Below are positions 55,104 through 64,000 of a DNA stretch of 64,000 nucleotides, piece after piece. The DNA is from Ilumatobacter sp. (GTDB lineage: Bacteria; Actinomycetota; Acidimicrobiia; Acidimicrobiales; Ilumatobacteraceae). A program made the position numbers and the translations under genes. The stretch lies in NCBI GenBank assembly GCA_013002175.1, contig JABDKP010000061.1:21182-85181 (forward strand). The letters run 5' to 3'. Numbering within the stretch: the stretch's first letter is position 1; every line of letters starts with the position of its first letter. The notes under the pieces are model-generated. The model made no database searches, was not told the DNA's origin, and worked only from the letters and a program-made list of their open reading frames with translations.

Positions 55104-57101
55104 ATGTCGAACATCACCATCTCCCTGCCCGACGGATCCGAGCGCGAACTCCCCGAGGAGTCGACGGTCCTCGACCTCGCCGCTTCGATCGGCAGCGGAC
55201 TGCGCAAGGCCGCCGTGGCGGCGACCGTCGACGGCCGCGACGTCGACCTCGGCACCGTGCTGCACGACGGCAACGAGGTCTCGATCGTCACGAACGACAC
55301 CGAGGCCGGCCGCCACGTACTGCGCCACTCGACGGCGCACGTCCTCGCCCAGGCGGTGACGCAGCTCTTTCCCGGCGCGAAGTTCACGATCGGCCCGGCG
55401 ATCGAGAACGGATTCTACTACGACTTCGAGCTGCCGGACGGTGGCACGTTCTCCGAGGCGGACCTCGAGGCGATCGAGGCCAAGATGCGCGAGATCGTCA
55501 AGGAGAACCAACCGTTCATGCGCTCCGAGCACTCGCTCGACGACGCCAAGGAGATCTTCGCCGACCAGCCCTACAAGGTGGAGATGATCGAGCGGGTCGA
55601 GGCGGCCCAGCAGGACGGCGACGCGGCCGATGCCGAGGACGCGGGCGAGGTCGGCGACGGCTCGACGATCAGCGCGTACCGCAACACCGACGCGTTCATC
55701 GACATGTGCGTCGGGCCGCATGTCCCGTCCACCGGCAAGCTCGGGTTCTTCAAGCTGCAACGGGTGTCCGGGGCCTATTGGCGCGGCAACGAGAAGGGCC
55801 CGATGCTGCAGCGGATCTACGGCACCGCATGGGAGTCGAAGCAGGCGTTGCAGGCGCACCTCCAGCAACTCGAAGAGGCGCTGAAGCGCGACCACCGCAA
55901 GTTGGCCGTCGAACAGGATCTGCTCAGCTTCCCGAGCCAGCTCGGCGGAGGGCTCGCCGTGTGGCACCCGAAGGGCGCAACCATCCGCAAACTGATCGAG
56001 GACTACAGCCGTCAGCGTCACGAGCACGGCGGGTACGAGTTCGTCTACACGCCCCACCTCGCCAACGCCAAGTTGTTCGAGACCTCCGGTCACCTCGACT
56101 TCTACGCCGACGGGATGTACCCGCCGATGGAGATGGACAACGGCACGTACTACCCGAAGCCGATGAACTGCCCGATGCACTGCCTGATCTTCGACAGCCG
56201 GCAGCGCAGCTATCGCGAGCTGCCCCTGCGCCTGTTCGAACTCGGCACGGTGTACCGCTACGAGCGCGCCGGCACCCTGCACGGCCTGCTGCGGATCCGC
56301 GGCTTCACGATGGACGACAGCCACATCTACTGCTCCGAGGAGCAGCTGGCCGACGAGATCTCGTCGCTGATCTCCTTCGTCCTGTCGGTGCTGGGCGCAT
56401 TCGGGTTCGACGAGTTCACCTTCAACCTCTCGACGAAGGATCCCGACAAGTCCGTCGGGTCGGCCGAGATCTGGGATCGGGCGACCGAGGCACTGCGCAG
56501 CGCGCTCGTCGGCCAGGGCCTGGACTATTCGGTCAAGGAGGGCGACGCGGCCTTCTACGGGCCGAAGATCGACATCCACGTCCGTGACGCGATCGGGCGC
56601 TCGTGGCAGCTCTCGACGATCCAGGTCGACTTCAACCTGCCCGAGCGATTCGACCTCGAGTTCGTCGGCGCCGACAACAACCGACACCGGCCGATCATGC
56701 TGCACCGTGCGCTGTTCGGGTCGGTCGAACGCTTCTTCGGCGTCCTCCTCGAGCACTACGCCGGCGCCTTCCCGACGTGGCTCGCCCCGGTGCAGGTCCG
56801 CGTACTGCCGGTCGCCGTGGCACACGAGGACTATGCCGCCGATGTCGCCGCCCAGCTCCGCGAGGCAGGGGCGCGCGTCGAGGTCGCGGCGGCCGACGAC
56901 GGCCTCGGCAAGCGGATCCGCACCGCCAAGATGGACAAGCTGCCGTACGTGCTCGTCGTCGGCGACGACGACACCGCGGCCAAGACGGTGGGCGTCAACC
57001 CGCGCGGCGGCGACGTCGAGCGCGACGTCCCGCTCGACGAGTTCATCGGTCGATTCACCTCCGAGGTGGCGGACGCCGAGTCTGCGGCGCTCGGCTCCTG
57101 A
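55104..57101 (+). CDS. thrS: Threonyl-tRNA synthetase
   Basis: TGS domain, RHSTAHVLAQAV, YPKPMNCPMHCLIF, RYERAGTLHGLLRIRGFTMDDSHIYC. Confidence 0.97.
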   Translation: MSNITISLPDGSERELPEESTVLDLAASIGSGLRKAAVAATVDGRDVDLGTVLHDGNEVSIVTNDTEAGRHVLRHSTAHVLAQAVTQLFPGAKFTIGPAIENGFYYDFELPDGGTFSEADLEAIEAKMREIVKENQPFMRSEHSLDDAKEIFADQPYKVEMIERVEAAQQDGDAADAEDAGEVGDGSTISAYRNTDAFIDMCVGPHVPSTGKLGFFKLQRVSGAYWRGNEKGPMLQRIYGTAWESKQALQAHLQQLEEALKRDHRKLAVEQDLLSFPSQLGGGLAVWHPKGATIRKLIEDYSRQRHEHGGYEFVYTPHLANAKLFETSGHLDFYADGMYPPMEMDNGTYYPKPMNCPMHCLIFDSRQRSYRELPLRLFELGTVYRYERAGTLHGLLRIRGFTMDDSHIYCSEEQLADEISSLISFVLSVLGAFGFDEFTFNLSTKDPDKSVGSAEIWDRATEALRSALVGQGLDYSVKEGDAAFYGPKIDIHVRDAIGRSWQLSTIQVDFNLPERFDLEFVGADNNRHRPIMLHRALFGSVERFFGVLLEHYAGAFPTWLAPVQVRVLPVAVAHEDYAADVAAQLREAGARVEVAAADDGLGKRIRTAKMDKLPYVLVVGDDDTAAKTVGVNPRGGDVERDVPLDEFIGRFTSEVADAESAALGS

Positions 57102-57607
57102 TGGTCGAGCGGATCTGGTCCGGCTGGCGCGCGGCGTACGTCGGCGACGCCGCGGACCGCCGCCGTGACGAGGCCGACGGGGCCACCGGCAGCGTGTTCA
57201 CGGAGGTGCTCGCGTCCGGTCTGCCCGACGAGGAGACGTTCATCGTCCACCGAGGCGATCACGTGTTCGCGATCCTCAACATCTATCCGTACACGTCCGG
57301 CCACCTGCTCGTCGTGCCGTACCGGGAGGTCGCCGACCTCGCCGATCTGACCGACGCGGAGACCGCCGAGTTCTGGGCCACGGTGACCCACGCGATCGAT
57401 GTCGTCCGGCGGGCGTACATTCCCGACGGACTCAACGTCGGGATGAACATCGGCCGCGCTGCGGGTGGCTCGATCACCAGCCATCTGCACATGCACGTCG
57501 TCCCCCGGTGGACCGGCGACTCCAATTTCGTGACCGCGATCGCCAATGCCCAGACGCTGCCCGAGCCCCTGGCCGCGAGTGCGGCCCGCCTCCGGAGTGT
57601 GTGGTGA
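57101..57607 (+). CDS. HIT-family protein
   Basis: NIYPYTSGHLLVVPYREV, NIGRAAGGSITSHLHMHVVPRW. Confidence 0.92.
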   Translation: MVERIWSGWRAAYVGDAADRRRDEADGATGSVFTEVLASGLPDEETFIVHRGDHVFAILNIYPYTSGHLLVVPYREVADLADLTDAETAEFWATVTHAIDVVRRAYIPDGLNVGMNIGRAAGGSITSHLHMHVVPRWTGDSNFVTAIANAQTLPEPLAASAARLRSVW

Positions 57608-57623
57608 CCGTACACTCGGACCG

Positions 57624-58097
57624 ATGACCGACGACCAGCGCGACGAGCTGCCGGACGATCTCGATCCTGCCGGTTTCGTCGGTGCCTACCTGTTCCCCGA
57701 CAACAGCCGCCGCCGGTGGCCGGGCGTGATGTACCTCCTGATCGCTGCGGCATGCGTCCTCGTCTCCGTCGTCGCCACCGATTCGCCGGTCGTCAATCAG
57801 GGCTGGCTCGCCGGCGCGGCGGTGCTCGCCGCGGTCGGCCTGTTCTCGATCACCTCGGGCTGGCGGATGAGCGTCGACGAGAAGGACGCCCTCGTCGCGG
57901 CGCAGGGTGCGGTCGGCTTCGGCGTCGGCCACGCATCCGCCCAGCAGGTGTGGCGAGGCCTGCGCAGCCGCCCGACGTGGCGAGTGTTGTGCTACTCCGC
58001 CGAAGAACCGCCGCAGCAGCGCGGGTTGGTCCTGGTCGATGCCGTCGACGGCCGCATCGTCGAACGCCTGGTCGAGGAAAATGACGAAACCGAGTAG
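57624..58097 (+). CDS. Hypothetical membrane protein, two TM segments
   Basis: PGVMYLLIAAACVLVSVVAT, WLAGAAVLAAVGLFSIT. Confidence 0.6.
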   Translation: MTDDQRDELPDDLDPAGFVGAYLFPDNSRRRWPGVMYLLIAAACVLVSVVATDSPVVNQGWLAGAAVLAAVGLFSITSGWRMSVDEKDALVAAQGAVGFGVGHASAQQVWRGLRSRPTWRVLCYSAEEPPQQRGLVLVDAVDGRIVERLVEENDETE

Positions 58098-58108
58098 GGT
58101 CGCCCGCA

Positions 58109-58795
58109 ATGTTTGACGGCAAGTTCAGGACGCCGGTGGACAAGGCCGTCAAGCCGCTCGGGGCGTTTCTCCGTCGGACGAGGATGACGCCCGATCACCT
58201 CACGGTGGTCGGCCTGCTCGTCGGGATCGGCGCCGCCGTCGCGATCGCGTTCGGGCGGCTCTGGATCGGTCTCGTCCTCGTCATCTTGGCCGCGCTGCCC
58301 GACCTGCTCGATGGCGCGCTCGCCAAGGCCTCGGGCGCCGCCAGCCAGCGCGGTGCGTTCTTCGACTCGACGGTCGACCGGGTCACCGACTCGCTGCTGC
58401 TCGGCGGCATCGCGTGGCACTTCGCGAGCACCGAGTCGGCGCACCTGGCGTTGCTGCCGTTCGCGGTGGCGGCGGTGTCGTCGGTGATCAGCTACCAGCG
58501 GGCGAAGGCCGAATCGCTGGGCATCGACGCCAAGGGCGGGCTGATGGAGCGCGCCGAGCGGATCATCGCGATCTGCGTCGGATTGGCGTTCAACGTGCTG
58601 CTGATCCCGATCCTGTGGCTGATGCTGGCACTGACGTCGATCACCGCCGTCCAGCGCTTCGTCAAGGTGTGGCGTGCTGCCGCGATCGCGCCGGTCACTG
58701 CGGCGCGGATCGAGATGCGCCGGTCGCGCCGCCAGAGCCGCCGGGTCGCACGGACCGAGCGGCGCCGCACGAGGGTGCCGCGTCGCAAGCCCTGA
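58109..58795 (+). CDS. pgsA: CDP-alcohol phosphatidyltransferase, PI/PIP synthase-like
   Basis: LPDLLDGALAKASGAASQRGAFFDSTVDRVTD: CDP-OH-P motif with AR replaced by AK; mycobacterial-like gene order. Confidence 0.82.
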   Translation: MFDGKFRTPVDKAVKPLGAFLRRTRMTPDHLTVVGLLVGIGAAVAIAFGRLWIGLVLVILAALPDLLDGALAKASGAASQRGAFFDSTVDRVTDSLLLGGIAWHFASTESAHLALLPFAVAAVSSVISYQRAKAESLGIDAKGGLMERAERIIAICVGLAFNVLLIPILWLMLALTSITAVQRFVKVWRAAAIAPVTAARIEMRRSRRQSRRVARTERRRTRVPRRKP

Positions 58796-58817
58796 CGGGC
58801 GCAGATCTGGTGCCGGC

Positions 58818-59801
58818 GTGAGCAACGGACGCGGCCGACCCCCGGCCTTCGACGAGTTCGACCCGAAGTGGATCAGCGGCCAGCTGACGATCGGCGGCTA
58901 CAAGATGGGGGCCTTCGCCGCCCGGATGCTCCCGGGGATCATGGCCGCCGGCTTGGCGACACCGATCGGCGCGACGGCGAACTTCTCCAACCCCGAGCGG
59001 CGGGCGATGATCGAGCGCCACCTCCGGCGCGTCGACCCCACGCTGCGTGGTGGGCGGATGCGGCGGGCGGTACAGGAGGCGTTCGATTCGTACGCCCGGT
59101 ACTGGATCGAGAGCTTCCGGCTGCCGTACCTGTCCAAGCGGGCGGTCAGCGCACCGTTCGTCGAGGACGGGTACCGGCACATCCTGGACGCGCTCGACGT
59201 CGGCAGTGGTGCGATCATCGCGCTGCCGCATCTCGGCGGCTGGGAGTGGGCCGGGCGGTGGATCGCCGACCGTGGGCACCCGATCACCGTGATCGTCGAA
59301 CGGCTCGATCCACCCGAACTGTTCGACTGGTTCGTCGATCTGCGCTCCAAGCTGGGCATGACCGTGGTGCCACTCGGTCCGGAGGCGGGGACCGCCGTCG
59401 TGAAGGCGCTCAAGGCCAACCACGTCGTGTGCCTGCTGTCCGACCGCGACATTCAGGGCAACGGTCCCGAGGTCGAGTTCTTCGGTGAACGGACCACGCT
59501 GCCCGGCGGCGCGGCGACGCTGGCGCTGCGGACCGGCGCCCCGATCTTGCCGACCGGGGTGTACTTCACGAACCGCCTCGACGGACACCTCGGCTACGTC
59601 CGGCCGCCCGTTCCGGCGGTCCGCGAGGCGAAACGGTTGCGTGACGATGTCCAGCGCGTCACCCAGCATCTCGCGACCGAACTCGAGGTGCTGATCCGGC
59701 GAGCTCCGACGCAGTGGCACATGTTCCAACCGAACTGGCCGTCGGATCCCGGATACCCCCAGTTCAGCTCAACTCGCGGGCCTGATCTGCCGAAGACCTG
59801 A
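58818..59801 (+). CDS. LpxL/HtrB-type acyltransferase, PatA-like PIM acyltransferase
   Basis: IIALPHLGGWEWAGRWI, VVCLLSDRDIQGNGPEVEFFGERTTLPGGAATLALRTGAPILP. Confidence 0.82.
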   Translation: MSNGRGRPPAFDEFDPKWISGQLTIGGYKMGAFAARMLPGIMAAGLATPIGATANFSNPERRAMIERHLRRVDPTLRGGRMRRAVQEAFDSYARYWIESFRLPYLSKRAVSAPFVEDGYRHILDALDVGSGAIIALPHLGGWEWAGRWIADRGHPITVIVERLDPPELFDWFVDLRSKLGMTVVPLGPEAGTAVVKALKANHVVCLLSDRDIQGNGPEVEFFGERTTLPGGAATLALRTGAPILPTGVYFTNRLDGHLGYVRPPVPAVREAKRLRDDVQRVTQHLATELEVLIRRAPTQWHMFQPNWPSDPGYPQFSSTRGPDLPKT

Positions 59802-59817
59802 CATCGAGAATTCGCGC

Positions 59818-62535
59818 TTGTCCAGCTACGCGAGCCGTCCCCACGCGCTCGTGAGTTTCGCCGTGGTGATGGCCGCGGTGTATCTCGTGCTGCCCGCACA
59901 CGTGGGCGTCGAGGCACTGCGCATCCTCGCCCCCGCGATTGCCATCGGAGCGATCCTGATCGGGGTCGCTGCGAACCAGCCGCGTCGGCCGGGCGGCTGG
60001 TACCTGTTCGTCGCCGGATTCGCCGCCCAGGCGGTCGGGGCACTGGTCTGGTCGACGAGGTACTTCGGCGGCGACGCGACATCGCCGTCGGTCGTCGAGA
60101 TGTTCCGGTTGCTCGCCGCGCTGTTCCTGCTCGTCGGCGTCGCCCGGATGAGCCAGGACGACCAGGGCGAAATGGACGCCTTCGGGTCGATCGAGACGGC
60201 GATCGTCGCGATCGCCACCGGCGTCGGCGTGTGGCTGCTGGTGATCGAGCCATCGGTGTCGGAACGGTCGCTGCCGTTCGGCGAGCGGGCGTGGGCCGTG
60301 CTGATCCCGCTCGTCGGTGCGCTGTCGCTCGCGATCGGGATCCGGTTCGCGGTGCAGAGTCGATTCCGGGAACGTTCACCGCGGCTGATCGCGGTCGGTC
60401 TCGGCGTGACGTTGCTCGCCGACGCGCTCCGCAGCGTGCTCGACCTGCGCGATCGGTACGGGCCGGGCGGGCTCGTGGCCGCGCTGTCGATCACTGCGCC
60501 GCTGTTGCTGGCAGCAGCCGCACTCGACGACTCGATGGCGCCGCGCAACCGACCCACGATCGAGGCGGCCGGGTTCGGGCGCGTGATCGGGTTGAGCGTC
60601 GCCGCCCTGACGCCGCTGACGGTCCTGTTCGCGCTGACCGTCACCGACCTCGGCACGTGGACGACGCGCACCGTCGCCGCCGCGTCGGCCCTGACCGTCG
60701 TCGTGCTCGCGCTCGCGCGGATGTGGGGGCTGGTCGCGACGGTCCGGGTGTTGACCGAACGGCGGGGCCAGGACCGACTCGCGGCGATGGTCGAGCACTC
60801 CAGTGACGTCGTGATGCTGGTCGACGAAGACGGTGACATCCGGTACGCGAGCCCCGGCCTGTCGAGCACGCTCGGTCACCGGGCATCGGACTGGATCAGC
60901 CGCCCGGTCATCGACCTCGTCGTCAACGACGACCGCTCGTCGGCGGAACGACAGCTCCAGGCGCTCGTCGCGCTCGGCCCCGGTGGCACCGTGAAGTTCG
61001 AGGCGAGTCTCGTGCGTGTCGACGGACAGCGCCGGCGGATGGAAGCGACGATCGCGAACCTGATCGGCGGCGAAGCGGTCGACGGCATCGTCGCGACGTT
61101 CCGGGACGTGACCGAACAGCGAGATCTCGAAAAGCAGCTCAGCCACCGTGCGTTCCACGACGAGCTGACCGGGCTCGCCAACCGCGCCCTGTTCCTCGAC
61201 CGCATGGACCATGCGCTGCGGATCACCCGGCTGGACTCCGACCCGGTCGTCGTGCTGTTCGTCGACCTCGACGACTTCAAGTCGGTCAACGATGCGCTGG
61301 GGCACTCGGTCGGCGACCAGCTGCTGCGGCACATCGCCGACCAGATCCGGGTGACCGCCGGAAGCGGTGACACGCCCGCGCGGCTCGGTGGCGACGAGTT
61401 CGCAATCCTGCTCGAGGACCGCGGTGGCGTCGACCGGGCACTCGGCATGGCCGAGTCACTGCTGGACATGCTGCGAGAGCCGGTGATGCTGGGCGGGTAC
61501 GACCTGACGGTGCTCGCCAGCGTCGGCGTGGCGGTCGCGACGCAGGGGATGTCGACCTCGAGCCTGCTGCGCGATGCGGACATCGCGATGTACGAGGCGA
61601 AGCGGGCCGGCAAGGGGCAGATCAAGATCTTCGACCCCGCGATGCGGTTGGGCGCGACGAAACACCTCGAGTTCCGCAGCGAGCTGAGCACCGCCGTCGA
61701 GACCGGCCAGTTGCGGCTCGTCTTCCAACCGCAGATCGACATGCGCACCGGTGAGGTGATCGGCGCGGAGGCGCTGGTGCGGTGGCGCCATCCGGAACGC
61801 GGCGACGTGATGCCCGACGAGTTCGTGCCGATCGCCGAGCGTTCGGGGTTGATCAACACGATCGGTGCCTGGACGATCGACGAGAGCGTGCGCCACGCAA
61901 AGCGCTGGCAGCGCAGTGGCCCGCGTGAGATGAGCGTCAACGTGTCTGCCGTGCAATTGCGCTACCACGGCTTCGTCGACCAGGTCGCAACAGCGCTGCG
62001 CACGCACGATCTCGATCCGGGTCGGCTGACGCTCGAGATCACGGAGACCGTGCTCGTCAACGAGATCGAGGCCGCGTCGGACGTCCTCGCCGACCTGCGG
62101 GCGTTGGGCGTCCGCATCGCGATCGACGACTTCGGGACCGGGTACTGCTCGCTGTCGTACCTCCAGCGGTTCCCCGTCGACATCGTCAAGATCGACAAGC
62201 AGTTCGTCGACGAGCTGGCTGGTGACCGGCGCAGTTCGAGCCTGGCGCAGATGATCCTGCAGATGACGACGAGCCTCGGCGTGACCAGTGTCGCCGAGGG
62301 GATCGAGCGCCCGGAGCAGGTCACCGCGCTGCGTCGGATGGGATGCGACATCGGCCAAGGGTTCCTGCTGTCGAGGCCGCTCGAAGCCGACGTGATCATG
62401 GAACGGTTCGGTCTCGTGTTGCCACCGCCGATGGGTCCTGCGGCCGCGCCGCCGGGCAGCGTCGTGTCGACGGCGCCGCGCACCCGTCCGCAGGACACGA
62501 CCGACGTCGGGTTGCCGACGCCGTCGATGAACTGA
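59818..62535 (+). CDS. Membrane PAS-GGDEF-EAL protein (c-di-GMP synthesis/hydrolysis)
   Basis: N-terminal TMs; PAS DIRYASPGLSSTLGH; RLGGDEFAILLED; GAEALVRWRHPE; DDFGTGYCSLSYLQRFPVDIVKIDKQFV. Confidence 0.94.
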   Translation: MSSYASRPHALVSFAVVMAAVYLVLPAHVGVEALRILAPAIAIGAILIGVAANQPRRPGGWYLFVAGFAAQAVGALVWSTRYFGGDATSPSVVEMFRLLAALFLLVGVARMSQDDQGEMDAFGSIETAIVAIATGVGVWLLVIEPSVSERSLPFGERAWAVLIPLVGALSLAIGIRFAVQSRFRERSPRLIAVGLGVTLLADALRSVLDLRDRYGPGGLVAALSITAPLLLAAAALDDSMAPRNRPTIEAAGFGRVIGLSVAALTPLTVLFALTVTDLGTWTTRTVAAASALTVVVLALARMWGLVATVRVLTERRGQDRLAAMVEHSSDVVMLVDEDGDIRYASPGLSSTLGHRASDWISRPVIDLVVNDDRSSAERQLQALVALGPGGTVKFEASLVRVDGQRRRMEATIANLIGGEAVDGIVATFRDVTEQRDLEKQLSHRAFHDELTGLANRALFLDRMDHALRITRLDSDPVVVLFVDLDDFKSVNDALGHSVGDQLLRHIADQIRVTAGSGDTPARLGGDEFAILLEDRGGVDRALGMAESLLDMLREPVMLGGYDLTVLASVGVAVATQGMSTSSLLRDADIAMYEAKRAGKGQIKIFDPAMRLGATKHLEFRSELSTAVETGQLRLVFQPQIDMRTGEVIGAEALVRWRHPERGDVMPDEFVPIAERSGLINTIGAWTIDESVRHAKRWQRSGPREMSVNVSAVQLRYHGFVDQVATALRTHDLDPGRLTLEITETVLVNEIEAASDVLADLRALGVRIAIDDFGTGYCSLSYLQRFPVDIVKIDKQFVDELAGDRRSSSLAQMILQMTTSLGVTSVAEGIERPEQVTALRRMGCDIGQGFLLSRPLEADVIMERFGLVLPPPMGPAAAPPGSVVSTAPRTRPQDTTDVGLPTPSMN

Positions 62536-62579
62536 ACCGGCCTGCCCGCTCCGCGCCGCCGTCGAGTAGACATTGCGCG

Positions 62580-63674
62580 GTGAGTCGTCCGTTGCGCGTC
62601 GGTCTGCTGTGCCCGTACAGCCTGACGATCTTCGGTGGCGTGCAGATGCAGGTCCTCGCGCTCGCGCGCGAGTTGCGTTCACGGGGCATCGAGGCGCGCG
62701 TGCTGGGCCCGTGCGACGGCCCGCCACCCGACAGCTTCGTCACGCCGCTCGGCAACTCGCTGCCCACCGCGGCCAACGGGTCGATCGCTCCGCTCGCGCC
62801 CGACCCACCCGCGGTGCTGCGCACGATCCGCGTCCTCAACGACGAGGCGTTCGACGTCCTCCACCTGCACGAACCGCTTGCGCCGGGACCGACGTTGACC
62901 TCGGTCGTCCTGCACCGCGCCCCGACGGTCGGCACGTTCCACGCGGCGGGATCGTCGAGTAGCTACCGGCTGCTCAACCCGCTGCTGCGCCGGCTGATCA
63001 AGCGCATCGATCACGGCGTCGTCGTGTCGAAGGATGCGCTCGAACTCGTCCGCGCCCACTTCGACGTCGATTACGAGGTGCTGTTCAACGCGGTCGAGGT
63101 CAAGGTGATCCGCTCGGTCGAGCCGTTCCCGACCCCTCGTCCGACCGTGTTCTTCTGCGGCCGGCACGAGGACCGCAAGGGTCTGCGGGTGCTGATCGAG
63201 GCGTTCGACGGCATGCCGGCCGACGTCGACCTGGTGATCGCCAGCGACGGCCCGGACACCGCCGAGCTCGTCCGGCGCACCGCCGACGATCCGCGGGTGC
63301 ACTGGCTCGGCCGGATCAGCGACCGCGAGAAGTTCGCCCGGCTCGCCGGGGCCGACATCTTCTGTGCGCCGTCGCTCGGCGGCGAGTCGTTCGGGGTCGT
63401 GCTGATCGAGGCGATGGCGGCGGGGACGACGGTCGTCGCGAGCGACCTCCCCGGCTACCGCAACGTCGCCACCGACGGCGAGGACGCCGTGCTGACGCAG
63501 CCCGGCTCGGTCGGCGAACTCACCGCTGCCTTGCGCCGCGTGCTCGACGACGACGCGCTGTCGAACCGGCTGCGGCGCAACGGGGCAGCGCGCGCCGAGC
63601 AGTTCGCGATGACTGCGCTGGCCGATCGCTACGTCGAGATCTACGAGCGACTCACCGCGTCAGTGCCACGCTGA
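62580..63674 (+). CDS. GT4 glycosyltransferase, PimA-like
   Basis: VGLLCPYSLTIFGGVQMQVLALARELRSRG, FCGRHEDRKGLRVLIEA, GGESFGVVLIEAMAAGTTVVASDLPGYRNV. Confidence 0.85.
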   Translation: MSRPLRVGLLCPYSLTIFGGVQMQVLALARELRSRGIEARVLGPCDGPPPDSFVTPLGNSLPTAANGSIAPLAPDPPAVLRTIRVLNDEAFDVLHLHEPLAPGPTLTSVVLHRAPTVGTFHAAGSSSSYRLLNPLLRRLIKRIDHGVVVSKDALELVRAHFDVDYEVLFNAVEVKVIRSVEPFPTPRPTVFFCGRHEDRKGLRVLIEAFDGMPADVDLVIASDGPDTAELVRRTADDPRVHWLGRISDREKFARLAGADIFCAPSLGGESFGVVLIEAMAAGTTVVASDLPGYRNVATDGEDAVLTQPGSVGELTAALRRVLDDDALSNRLRRNGAARAEQFAMTALADRYVEIYERLTASVPR

Positions 63675-63703
63675 CCGGCGGTGCCGACCCGTACACTGAC
63701 CCG

Positions 63704-64000
63704 ATGATCGCCATCATCATCGTCGTCGTTGTCGTCGTGCTGCTGCTCGTCGCCATCTTCGCCTACAACGGCCTGATCCGACGCCGCAACCAGATCGAGA
63801 ACGCCTGGTCCCAGATCGACGTGCAGCTCAAGCGCCGGCTCGATCTGATCCCGAACCTCGTCGAGACCGTCAAGGGCTACGCCGCCCACGAGCGCGAGAC
63901 GCTCGAGGCCGTGATCATCGCCCGCAATGCCGCCATCGCGGCGCCGGACACCCCGGCCGGGCAGGAAGGCGCGAACAACCTGCTGACCGGTGCGTTGGGC
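63704..64000 (+). CDS. LemA-family protein, truncated at window edge
   Basis: IAIIIVVVVVVLLLVAIFAYNGLIRRRNQIENAWSQIDVQLKRRLDLIPNLVETVKGYAAHERETLE. Confidence 0.92.
   Translation, partial: MIAIIIVVVVVVLLLVAIFAYNGLIRRRNQIENAWSQIDVQLKRRLDLIPNLVETVKGYAAHERETLEAVIIARNAAIAAPDTPAGQEGANNLLTGALG

Noticed and set aside
1-64000. tRNA, rRNA, prophage, transposon or defence island
   Set aside because: None recognised on either strand; gene content and spacing are typical chromosomal core.

Overview
This 64 kb, high-GC window comes from an actinobacterium, probably Acidimicrobiia/Ilumatobacter-like (taxonomy inferred from gene content and order, not tested). It is mostly dense chromosomal housekeeping DNA. 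Main blocks: (1) an MtrA-MtrB-LpqB-like two-component/lipoprotein operon; (2) dinB, a DUF3040 gene and a transglutaminase/DUF58/MoxR operon; (3) a full division/cell-wall cluster mraZ-rsmH-ftsL-ftsI-murE-mraY-murD-ftsW-murG-murC-murB-ftsQ-ftsZ-pgeF-yggS-sepF-divIVA, with no murF between murE and mraY; (4) ileS, a DksA-like gene, lspA and rluD; (5) a bpa/pafE-like gene and dnaE; (6) fabI and mshC; (7) thrS, HIT, PI-synthase-like pgsA, patA, a GGDEF-EAL gene and pimA. I found no CRISPR array, prophage, transposon, defence island, tRNA or rRNA. The best unusual signals are: a helically phased array of about seven MraZ-box-like repeats over the mraZ promoter; a 14-bp triplicated start site between lspA and rluD that makes two chained 5-codon mini-ORFs; a 20-codon leader ORF whose stop overlaps the ftsZ start; a window-wide TANNNT-N6-9-start pattern suggesting leaderless mRNAs; oppositely charged disordered tails on FtsI/FtsW versus FtsQ/DivIVA; a zinc-ligand-less DksA-like protein with an H1-like lysine-rich tail; and a c-di-GMP enzyme gene inside a PIM-biosynthesis gene order. 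All functional calls come from reading motifs; no searches were run.
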